NCBI GenBank assembly: GCA_910586865.1
Contig: CAJUIY010000037.1
Location: 1-17,625 of the forward strand
Direction of reading: 5' to 3'
From: an uncultured Bacilli bacterium
GTDB taxonomy: Bacteria > Bacillota_I > Bacilli_A > RF39 > UBA660
DNA length: 17,625 nucleotides
Positions 1 to 6,229 of this stretch are shown one piece after another. The notes under the pieces are model-generated. The model was not told the origin of the DNA. It ran no database searches and saw nothing but the letters and a program-made list of their open reading frames with translations. The translations under genes and the position numbers were made by a program. Numbering within the stretch: the stretch's first letter is position 1; each line of letters opens with the position of its first letter.

Positions 1-7
1 ATACATT

Positions 8-697
8 TTATAAAAAATATGAATTTAGGTATTGACTTCTATTAGCAAGTTTTGTTTCAAAATATTCATAATAACTACTATCTTTCGACTTTTGTTTGGC
101 TATTTTCAAAGTAAAATTCGACCCAGATACCCCAAATGTCCCAATTTCTATACAACAAGACAGAAAAAGAGAAATGAACTTATTAATATAAGTATTAAAA
201 TTCCCCTTAGTAGAATCATAATTTTCTATTGAACTTATAAGAGCTTCACTACCATAACTCATTAATAAATCATAATCATACCCAAATGCAAATTGATACT
301 TCCTTGAAAAAATTTTTATTATATACAAATTGGCTTCCACTAATTTATTTCTTATTTTAATATCTCTCGATTTTTCATATTCTTCTAAATAAGATTGTTG
401 TACTTCCTTTGGTAATTTATAAGCTTTTTTATATAGTCTCATTTTTCCATATTGTATATAATTATCGCAAACATCACTGTAGCAAGAAGAACTCCCTTTC
501 ACCTCAATCCCCTTGCTACCTAAATATTGAATAATAAAGACCTCTTCTTCTTCCTCTAGTTTAAACTTATCAATACAACTTAACGGCAAGTATATCTCTA
601 CTTCCTCTTTCCCTTCTTCATTCCTTCTTTTTCTACATTTTAAATTCTTATCTAAAAAAGAATCGTTAACTAATTCTTTTAGTTTGTCAAAATTCAT
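8..697 (-). CDS. Truncated sigma-70-like protein (N-terminal part and region 2 only)
   Basis: The frame can be extended to a TTG at 712, but ATG at 697 has the ribosome site AGAGGTG five bases upstream, so I start there (229 residues). It aligns throughout with the N-terminal half of the neighbouring sigma gene at 709-1911. Shared features are the SFLDKNLK motif, an acidic stretch followed by a YLGSKGIEVKG-like segment, a YSDVCDNYIQ block, and then a sigma region 2-like helix set (IRNKLVEANL, YGSEALI, YDSTKGNFNTY). The alignment breaks near the SSYYEYF block, where the frame runs into LNSYFL and stops; regions 3 and 4 are absent. Only seven bases lie beyond the stop, so a frameshifted remainder to the left cannot be excluded. 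It overlaps the reading end of the upstream paralog and is probably translationally coupled. It may be a decaying duplicate, or a region-2-only protein that competes for core RNA polymerase; the second idea is inference. Confidence 0.7.
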   Translation of the reverse strand: MNFDKLKELVNDSFLDKNLKCRKRRNEEGKEEVEIYLPLSCIDKFKLEEEEEVFIIQYLGSKGIEVKGSSSCYSDVCDNYIQYGKMRLYKKAYKLPKEVQQSYLEEYEKSRDIKIRNKLVEANLYIIKIFSRKYQFAFGYDYDLLMSYGSEALISSIENYDSTKGNFNTYINKFISLFLSCCIEIGTFGVSGSNFTLKIAKQKSKDSSYYEYFETKLANRSQYLNSYFL

Positions 698-708
698 TTT
701 AACACCTC

Positions 709-1911
709 TCAAATTTTTTTCTTTATATAGATAGGATGAGGATTATTCTCATATTCGTGATTGCTGTATTCTAAAAAAGATTTTGTTATGGAAGAGCGTT
801 GCCAATACCAACTTTTCATTAGCTTCCTTAACTCTTCTTTTCCCGCTTCATATCTTTGTCTTATCGCCTCACGAGTTACACCTTCCCTTTTTCCAATACT
901 TTCCAAAGTGTTACTCTTTTGTCCTCCTAGCCCATAAAAAGAGCGTAAGGACTCTCTATTTTTTTCCGGAAGTTCTTCGGTTATATCTTCTATGAATTCT
1001 GCTAACTCCTGTTGAAATACTTTTTCTACTGTCTCACTATATAAAGTATCATCCTCTAAATAAGAAAGATTATTTTCTATTTGCTCATAAGAATACGGAT
1101 TATTAGCCAACGTTCTTGTTTTTAATTCTTCTAAGTCTTTTCCTTTTATGTATCCTACCTTTTCCAAATGTTGAGTAATTACTTCTATCAATTCTGGATT
1201 ATCTTTTAACTTTTTACCTGTTTGTTGCTCCACTTTTGATTTCGCATAGAGATATTCAAAGTACTTCGTATCTGTACTTCTTTTCTTACCAACCGAATTT
1301 ATGAAAGTTAAACCATCCTCGCCTAAATTAGAAATAGTAAGTGCACGAAAAATATAACCTTGAATTTTCATGGAAAGATGTGCTCCAAATTTTCCTCTCG
1401 TAGGATCATACGTATCAAGAGCCATAATTAAACCCTCGGCTCCATAACTTTCTAATACCTCTTGTTCCACACCATACAAATTAGAATATTTGTAAGAAAG
1501 ATAACGTACTAAAGGTAAATTGGACTCTATAATTTTATTTCGGATAGTAATATCTTTTGTCCTTTGATATTCCTCTAAATACTTTTTCGTCTCCTCTTCT
1601 GTTAGTTTGTCTTTGATAGTAGAATCTCTTTTTAGATGAGATGCTTGTATATAATTATCACAAATACCACTATAATAAGAAGAATCTCCTCTAACAGAGA
1701 TACCAAGAGTTCCTAAATAATGAATTACAAAAATTTCATCTTCTTCTGATAATTTTAAACGAGTAATACTATTTAATCTCACATACTGTTCTATCTCATC
1801 ATCTTCTTTCTCTTTATTTCTTTTCTTTCTGTATTTTAAATTTTTATCTAAAAAGGAATCATCTATTAATTTTTTTAACTTTTCAAAATGTTCCATGGCT
1901 TCTAAATCCAT
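709..1911 (-). CDS. Alternative sigma-70 family RNA polymerase sigma factor
   Basis: Start: ATG at 1911 is preceded by a very strong AGGAGGGGG site; the longer frame from TTG 1947 would run through the -10 box and the ribosome site, so it is rejected. The product is 400 residues. An N-terminal acidic extension (about residues 1-90) has a segment resembling sigma region 1.1 (EEDEIFVIHYLGTLGI). Region 2 lies at about 106-190 (IRNKIIESNLPLVRYLS, YGAEGLIMALDTYDPTRGKF). Region 3-like sequence is at about 215-255, and region 4 at about 301-365 (LPEKNRESLRSFYGLGG, then TLESIGKREGVTREAIRQ, the DNA-reading helix-turn-helix). By family it binds core RNA polymerase and directs promoter choice. It looks like a non-housekeeping group because region 2 is diverged and the C-terminus has a basic tail of about 35 residues. 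It is first in an operon with the truncated paralog and ends in TGA, unlike the other genes here. Confidence 0.88.
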   Translation of the reverse strand: MDLEAMEHFEKLKKLIDDSFLDKNLKYRKKRNKEKEDDEIEQYVRLNSITRLKLSEEDEIFVIHYLGTLGISVRGDSSYYSGICDNYIQASHLKRDSTIKDKLTEEETKKYLEEYQRTKDITIRNKIIESNLPLVRYLSYKYSNLYGVEQEVLESYGAEGLIMALDTYDPTRGKFGAHLSMKIQGYIFRALTISNLGEDGLTFINSVGKKRSTDTKYFEYLYAKSKVEQQTGKKLKDNPELIEVITQHLEKVGYIKGKDLEELKTRTLANNPYSYEQIENNLSYLEDDTLYSETVEKVFQQELAEFIEDITEELPEKNRESLRSFYGLGGQKSNTLESIGKREGVTREAIRQRYEAGKEELRKLMKSWYWQRSSITKSFLEYSNHEYENNPHPIYIKKKI

Positions 1912-1938
1912 ACTTCCCCCTCCTAATAAGTATCGTCT

Positions 1939-1967
1939 ATTATACAAAAAGAGAAGAAAAAAGTAAA
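1939..1967 (-). promoter_or_regulatory. Sigma-A-type promoter of the sigma gene
   Basis: On the minus strand a perfect -10 TATAAT (1939-1944) lies 17 bases from a -35-like TTTACT (1962-1967). The -10 is 27 bases upstream of the ATG at 1911, leaving room for the AGGAGGGGG ribosome site. The promoter faces away from the CPBP gene promoter, with which it shares about 60 bases. Confidence 0.7.
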
Positions 1968-2004
1968 CAAAATTCTAAAATTAAGTGATTTTACGAAAAA
2001 GGTA

Positions 2005-2013
2005 TGTTATTAT
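2005..2013 (+). promoter_or_regulatory. Extended -10 promoter of the CPBP protease gene
   Basis: TGT followed by TATTAT gives an extended -10 (TGn-TATAAT type) ending 16 bases before the ATG at 2030. The -35 region is poor (TGATTT around 1986-1991), which is typical of extended -10 promoters. Confidence 0.4.
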
Positions 2014-2029
2014 CTAATTGGTGATAAAA

Positions 2030-2704
2030 ATGAATATAAAAAAGTATAAAAATATTATGAAAGGAATTACTGCCTTAGTATTATTCTTTTTAAGTAGTAC
2101 GATTCAAAGATTATTTGTTATGATTTTTGGTATCAAAAAAATTACCAATACCAATGCTGTCATCTTAAACTTTAGTAGTAGTTTTATTATTCTATTATGC
2201 TTACTTTTTCTTTATCAAAAAGAATTAAAAAAGGAATGGAATATTTTTAAAAAGAATTTAGCAGATAATATGGATATTGGGCTAAAATATTGGTTACTTG
2301 GGTTAGCTGGTATGATGGTATCGAATATTACTTTGTCCATCCTGTTCCAAAACGATGGAGCCGACAACGAACAACTAGTTCAACAAATGATTACAGCTTT
2401 ACCTATTTTAATGGTCTTTAGTGCAGGATTTATCGCACCTATTGTCGAAGAAATTACATTTCGTAAAGTATTTCGAGATAACATAAAAAAAGATATCCTA
2501 TTTATCTTAGTATCTGGAATCTTCTTTGGATTCTTACATGTCTTCCCTGCAGATAATCTAGGACAATTTCTTTATATTATACCTTACTCTTCTTTAGGGA
2601 TTAGCTTTGCGATTATGTATCAAAAGACAAATACGGTATTTACCTCTATCTCTATGCACATGATGCATAATACCATTTTAACTCTATTATCTATTTTAGT
2701 ATAA
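2030..2704 (+). CDS. CPBP family intramembrane glutamic/metalloprotease
   Basis: The ATG at 2030 follows TTGGTGATAAAA; an in-frame TTG at 2018 would swallow this ribosome site, so the 224-residue form is preferred. This is a polytopic membrane protein with about seven hydrophobic segments. It carries all three CPBP/Abi (CAAX prenyl protease 2-like) signatures: EExxxR as EEITFR (E140, E141, R145), FxxxH as FGFLH (H170), and a C-terminal HxxHN (H210, H213, N214). Members cleave substrates inside the membrane; in Gram-positives several process peptides or protect against self-produced bacteriocins, but no substrate can be read from this sequence. It is divergent from the sigma gene and overlaps the convergent membrane protein gene by 14 bases. 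Family assignment is firm, role unknown. Confidence 0.92.
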   Translation: MNIKKYKNIMKGITALVLFFLSSTIQRLFVMIFGIKKITNTNAVILNFSSSFIILLCLLFLYQKELKKEWNIFKKNLADNMDIGLKYWLLGLAGMMVSNITLSILFQNDGADNEQLVQQMITALPILMVFSAGFIAPIVEEITFRKVFRDNIKKDILFILVSGIFFGFLHVFPADNLGQFLYIIPYSSLGISFAIMYQKTNTVFTSISMHMMHNTILTLLSILV

Positions 2705-3131
2705 AATAATGAAATAACAAAATACTAAGTAAAATACTTCCAAAAAAGAGATTACTTTGTATTTTTTTCTTTTGAAAAAATTTATGGTAACATACGACAT
2801 AAAGACTAAAATGAAAGAAATAAAGGAAAAAGTATTTCCCTATCTCGATATAGGATATCATTTGATTCGAAAAAATGATAATTATCATATAAGACAAAAG
2901 AATAGAAAGAGAAGAAATAAGGATAGAAAAATAGGACTTTTTTAACTCATTTTCACTGCATATTATTCTACTAACATTTAGTTCTAAAAATAAAAAGACT
3001 AAAAACCATATCATAACAAATATCTTATATTCCTTAAAAAAGATAATTTCATAACTTAAAATCGATAATGCTCCTAATACCATCGTTAACAAATAATAAC
3101 GATCTTCTTTTTGTTTTTTACTTTTTCTCAT
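2691..3131 (-). CDS. Small multi-pass membrane protein, family not recognised
   Basis: The ATG at 3131 is preceded by AGAGGTGAAAATAT, a good ribosome site. The product is 146 residues. After a basic start (MRKSKKQKED) it is almost entirely hydrophobic, with about four to five predicted helices separated by short basic loops (for example HKFFQKKKIQSN before the last helix). I see no catalytic motif or cysteine pattern. The last codons overlap the end of the convergent CPBP gene by 14 bases, and no terminator hairpin separates them. Position between a membrane protease and a membrane-anchored phosphoesterase-like protein suggests a membrane role, but nothing more specific is supported. Confidence 0.75.
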   Translation of the reverse strand: MRKSKKQKEDRYYLLTMVLGALSILSYEIIFFKEYKIFVMIWFLVFLFLELNVSRIICSENELKKSYFSILISSLSILLSYMIIIIFSNQMISYIEIGKYFFLYFFHFSLYVVCYHKFFQKKKIQSNLFFGSILLSILLFHYFILK

Positions 3132-3228
3132 ATATTTTCACCTCTTTTTTACCATTCTATCATAACATTTTTTATATTTTTTTTAAATATCGAATGAATC
3201 TATGATAAAATAAGAATAAGGTGATACG

Positions 3229-4155
3229 ATGGATAGTAGAGAGGAAAAAAACAAAGAGATACAAAAAGAACTAGAAAAAGAAGAATTACATGAAAAAACA
3301 AAAAAATATGTACTTCTTTTTGTAAAGATAACTTTTGTTATCATTTTACTCTTCTTTCTTATATATTTTTATACTTATTACTCTTCTACCAAGGGAATTG
3401 TGGTAAAAGAAGAAAGAATGATAGATTCTAATCTACCAGAATCTTTTCATGGAGTGAAGGTGATTCAATTTTCAGACCTATATTATGGAACTACTATTTT
3501 TCAAGAGGAACTAAAAAGTCTAGTCAAACAAATAAATATGCGAAAACCAGATCTTGTTGTCTTTACAGGAAATATTATTCAACATAATGAGAAATTATCT
3601 TTAAAAAAGCAAGAACAAATAATAAAGGAATTACAAAAAATAGATACTACGATTGGAAAATATGCTATTATGGGAAAAGAAGATAATCCCGATTTGTTTC
3701 AAAAAATAATGAATCAGAGTAACTTTAAAGTTTTAGATAATACTTATGATGTCGTTTATAATCAAGATAAATCCCCTATTTTAATGGTTGGTCTATCCTC
3801 TTATGTTAATAATAAAAGAAAGGTAACGGAGGCATTTCAATATTTTCAAACGGAAACCCATAATAAAGACATTTATAAAGTGGTTTTAATGAGTGAAACA
3901 GAAGATTTGGATTCCATTCTTTCTAGTTACCAACCCCATCTAGTTTTCGCAGGAAATTCTCTGAATGGCCAAATAAGACTTCCATTTATTGGAGGAATCA
4001 TCAAACAAAAAGGCTCTAGTAAATACACAGAACCCTATTATGAAGTAAACGATACCAAAATCTATATATCTAGTGGTATTGGTTCCCCTGATATTGGTTT
4101 TCGTTTTCTCAATAATCCTAGTATCAATTTCTTAAGATTCGTAAAAAGCTCTTAG
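3229..4155 (+). CDS. Membrane-anchored YkuE-like metallophosphoesterase fold, active site lost
   Basis: ATG follows AAGGTGATACG; a TATGAT box at 3201-3206 is a possible -10. The product is 308 residues: a charged cytosolic start (1-27), one transmembrane helix (about 28-49), and an extracellular calcineurin-like phosphoesterase domain (about 60-308) of the YkuE type. The backbone of each metal-site motif is present but the ligands are changed. The usual DLH reads DLY (D83 kept, Y85). The GD motif reads GN (N115). GNH(D/E) reads GKED (149-152). SHEPD reads SETED (222-226). GHTHGGQ reads GNSLNGQ (242-248). Flanking sequence (DLVVFTG, LVFAG, GQIRLPF) is well kept. Family members use two metals to hydrolyse phosphoesters (in B. 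subtilis YkuE, Mn/Zn-dependent). This copy should not be able to, yet its frame is intact, which suggests a selected pseudoenzyme such as a binding or scaffold protein. Confidence 0.85.
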   Translation: MDSREEKNKEIQKELEKEELHEKTKKYVLLFVKITFVIILLFFLIYFYTYYSSTKGIVVKEERMIDSNLPESFHGVKVIQFSDLYYGTTIFQEELKSLVKQINMRKPDLVVFTGNIIQHNEKLSLKKQEQIIKELQKIDTTIGKYAIMGKEDNPDLFQKIMNQSNFKVLDNTYDVVYNQDKSPILMVGLSSYVNNKRKVTEAFQYFQTETHNKDIYKVVLMSETEDLDSILSSYQPHLVFAGNSLNGQIRLPFIGGIIKQKGSSKYTEPYYEVNDTKIYISSGIGSPDIGFRFLNNPSINFLRFVKSS

Positions 4156-5190
4156 TTATTTCTTTAATTTTACATAAAGAGGGACTTTTTTTAGCACTTT
4201 ATCTTTTAAAGAAACTTCAATCATACCAATCTGTGAATGATTTCGATAGCCTTTACTTTTAGTTATTTTTAATGTCGTTTTAATATTTTCTTTTTCTTCT
4301 TCTGTTAAAGGATAAGAAAAGGATTTTTTGATATAAATATCATCAGGAAAGAAACTCTTATCAATACTTAAATGGTTTTTATCTAAAATTTTATATTTTT
4401 TATATTTTCCGTAAATATGTTCATACAATTCTTCATGTGTCTGATATTCATCTGGATCACTTAAAGTAACGGTTGTTAGACGAAGACCATTTTTTTCTGC
4501 AGTGGTTACTAGAGTTCTTCCTGCACTTGGTGTATATCCATTTTTTCCACCGGTACAATAGGAATAAGAGTTTAATAATTTATTACGATTATACCATAAA
4601 TAACTCTTGTTCTTTGTTTGTACTTCATACTCTTTTGTCTTTGATATTTTTCGGTACTCACTAAATTTTTTATAGGTATAAGCAGAAAGTTTTGCCATAT
4701 CATATGCAGTTGAATAATTTTTTGTTTTCTCATCTAACCCATGACTATTGGAAAAGGTAGTATTCTCCATTCCAATTTCTTTCGCTTTTTGATTCATTAA
4801 TTTCACAAATTCTTTTTCATTTTTTGAAATGTTATTGGCAATGACAACAGCAGCATCATTACCACTTCGAAGAATTAATCCATAAAGTAAGTCTCTTAGT
4901 TTCATTTTTTCTTTATACTCTAGATAAATACTAGTTCCATACATTTCTAGTATCTCTTCCCCCGCTTCAAAGTTTTTATTTAAATTTCCTTTTTCAAGAG
5001 CAATCGTTGCCGTCATAATTTTAGTAATAGAAGCAATTAATCTTTTCTCATCTTTGTTTTTACTATATAAAATCCTCCCACTATCCATATCCATGACAAT
5101 GGCTGACTTTGCACTAAAGGCTAAAGCTCCTACATTAAGAGGAAAAAGACAAAAAACAACTAACCATAATAAAAACACATACTTTTTCAA
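4156..5190 (-). CDS. D-alanyl-D-alanine carboxypeptidase (S11, DacA/PBP5-like)
   Basis: I start at TTG 5190 because AGGTGAT lies five bases upstream; the frame opens a little earlier at GTG 5197-5199, but that codon is inside the ribosome site. The product is 344 residues: signal peptide (MKKYVFLLWLVVFC..., cleavage probably after GALA), then the S11 penicillin-binding domain. Catalytic motifs are SITK (54-57, nucleophile Ser54) and SGN (109-111). The third motif is KNG (216-218) rather than the usual KTG, within GGKNGYTPSAGRT. A C-terminal beta domain follows, with no clear amphipathic anchor helix. It removes the terminal D-Ala from peptidoglycan pentapeptides outside the membrane, limiting crosslinks, so the organism has a cell wall. 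Its stop codon directly abuts the stop of the convergent phosphoesterase-like gene. Confidence 0.93.
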   Translation of the reverse strand: MKKYVFLLWLVVFCLFPLNVGALAFSAKSAIVMDMDSGRILYSKNKDEKRLIASITKIMTATIALEKGNLNKNFEAGEEILEMYGTSIYLEYKEKMKLRDLLYGLILRSGNDAAVVIANNISKNEKEFVKLMNQKAKEIGMENTTFSNSHGLDEKTKNYSTAYDMAKLSAYTYKKFSEYRKISKTKEYEVQTKNKSYLWYNRNKLLNSYSYCTGGKNGYTPSAGRTLVTTAEKNGLRLTTVTLSDPDEYQTHEELYEHIYGKYKKYKILDKNHLSIDKSFFPDDIYIKKSFSYPLTEEEKENIKTTLKITKSKGYRNHSQIGMIEVSLKDKVLKKVPLYVKLKK

Positions 5191-5272
5191 AGTTATCACC
5201 TAGAAAAATATATGTCTTTCTTTTTTGTTTTATTAACTTTCACTCAAAAATAATCTGATCTGACTCATTTGA

Positions 5273-5446
5273 TTATAGTATCTTCGATAAAACCCATTTA
5301 TTACCTTTTCTCGTAAAACGCCAAAATTCAACGAATGACATACCAAAAATATCATTTTCCTCTGTTTTTTCGTTGGTTTCGGTATTTATCATGTAATCAA
5401 CCATAAACCCATTGATATAAAACCAAATTAAATCTTTTAAATCATC
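5273..5446 (-). pseudogene. C-terminal remnant of a Tim44-like domain protein
   Basis: This minus-strand frame is open from just after a TAG (5447-5449) to a TAA (5273-5275) and has no start codon context. It reads DLKDLIWFYINGFMVDYM, then an INTETNEKTEEN loop, then FVEFWRFTRKGNKWVLSKIL at the end. The pattern of a VDY strand, a hydrophilic loop, then an F-x-E-[YF]-W-x-F-x-R-K-G-x-K-W-V-L ending matches the C-terminal beta strands of Tim44-like (calcium channel-type) domains found in many Gram-positive membrane proteins. About 57 codons survive; the N-terminal part is missing. I infer a deletion-degraded gene. Confidence 0.5.
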
Positions 5447-5508
5447 CTAGTTTTTACAGTTCTTAATGATTTACCAATAACTTGAGCAATTTCTGCTTGC
5501 TTAATAAT
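5437..5508 (-). pseudogene. Short helix-turn-helix remnant resembling sigma region 4
   Basis: Another minus-strand frame, overlapping the end of the Tim44-like remnant, reads IIKQAEIAQVIGKSLRTVKT then RMI and a TAA. The EIAxxIGxSxxTVKxRM pattern is that of the recognition helices of sigma-70 region 4 or LuxR-type activators. It has only about 23 codons, with a frame break on the upstream side and no start, so it is debris at most. The similarity is short and could be chance. Confidence 0.3.
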
Positions 5509-5568
5509 TGAATTTTATCCATTCTATCAATTCCAAAGTGTAATTCTTGCACTTTAAAAATTCGTAAC

Positions 5569-5602
5569 AAAAATGATGATAGAATTTATTATCTACCATC
5601 AT
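5569..5602 (-). terminator. Rho-independent terminator of the DUF2691-like gene
   Basis: Read on the minus strand, ATGATGGTAG (5593-5602) pairs with CTATCATCAT (5573-5582) over ten positions including one G-U pair. The loop is ten bases and a TTTTT run follows at 5569-5573. It begins about 30 bases after the stop at 5633, so it should end the Rhs/DUF2691 transcript. Confidence 0.75.
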
Positions 5603-5632
5603 TATTAATCAGTTCATTTTTAGAATGAATTG

Positions 5633-6082
5633 TTAGTTCGAATGTAAGGAAAGTAATCTATCCATTTCCTTTTTCTCTTTAATATACTCAATACTAGCAT
5701 AATCAAAATGAATTGCATTTTTATATATTTTTTCTATTATATTTTGGTTTTTAATAAAGATATCAACATAAATATTATCTGTTATAAATAGAACTAACTC
5801 ACATGGGCTTTTAATAAAATCATCATAACTATTTAACTTTGTTACGTTATGATTTTTATAAAACATTTGTAAATTTAAAAAGATTGGATAATACTCACTT
5901 TTAATGATTTCCTGAAATTCTTCATCTTCATATTCATATTTCGTAAAAAAATCCTTTCCTTTTCTTCCTAATACTTCCTCATTTACAATTTTCCATTTAC
6001 AATCAGAGCAATCTATATTGTGGAATATTTTATTCAAAACCTTATCATACTCATTTTTTATTTTAAATTTTAATCCTATCAT
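5633..6082 (-). CDS. DUF2691-like protein, candidate immunity partner of the Rhs protein
   Basis: ATG at 6082; the ribosome site is weak (GAGATT immediately before it). The product is 149 residues, soluble and acidic to neutral. Its pattern fits my memory of the DUF2691 family found in Bacillus relatives: an N-terminal strand ending in IKNEY, then NIDCSDCKWKI, a central FLNLQMF, TKLNSYDDF, then CELVLFITDNIYVDIF and IIEKIYKNA. The family has no established function. The gene sits 147 bases downstream of the Rhs toxin C-terminus on the same strand, the usual place for an immunity gene, and is closed by a strong terminator. No terminator hairpin is visible in the 147-base gap, so co-transcription is possible. 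Immunity function is inference; the family match is from recall, not from a search. Confidence 0.65.
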   Translation of the reverse strand: MIGLKFKIKNEYDKVLNKIFHNIDCSDCKWKIVNEEVLGRKGKDFFTKYEYEDEEFQEIIKSEYYPIFLNLQMFYKNHNVTKLNSYDDFIKSPCELVLFITDNIYVDIFIKNQNIIEKIYKNAIHFDYASIEYIKEKKEMDRLLSLHSN

Positions 6083-6229
6083 AATCTCATACTATCAGTC
6101 TTAAGACAGTTTCATCTCGAGAGATTGATTTTTCCTTTCTAATTTTTTATTTATTACAGATTTAGTTTTACAATATACCACACACTGTAAATTTAAAGTT
6201 TCTTATTTAAATCTAATTAATTAAATCTG

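Larger units (their letters stand above)
5191..5632. other. Intergenic stretch holding gene debris and a terminator
   Basis: There is no intact gene here. The minus strand holds two recognisable coding remnants (5273-5446 and 5437-5508, described separately) and, beyond them, a short open piece around 5510-5555 (reading LHFGIDRMDKIQL) out of phase with the HTH fragment. A terminator for the DUF2691-like gene lies at 5569-5602. I see nothing convincing on the plus strand. Confidence 0.6.

Noticed and set aside
709..1947. Longer sigma protein starting at TTG 1947
   Set aside because: The extra twelve codons contain the AGGAGGGGG ribosome site, and the TTG is next to the -10 box, so transcription would begin after it.
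6083..6229. Terminator between the Rhs and DUF2691-like genes
   Set aside because: The only inverted sequences (GTCTTAAGAC, TCTCGAGA and AT-only pairs) are short palindromes without loops or T runs.
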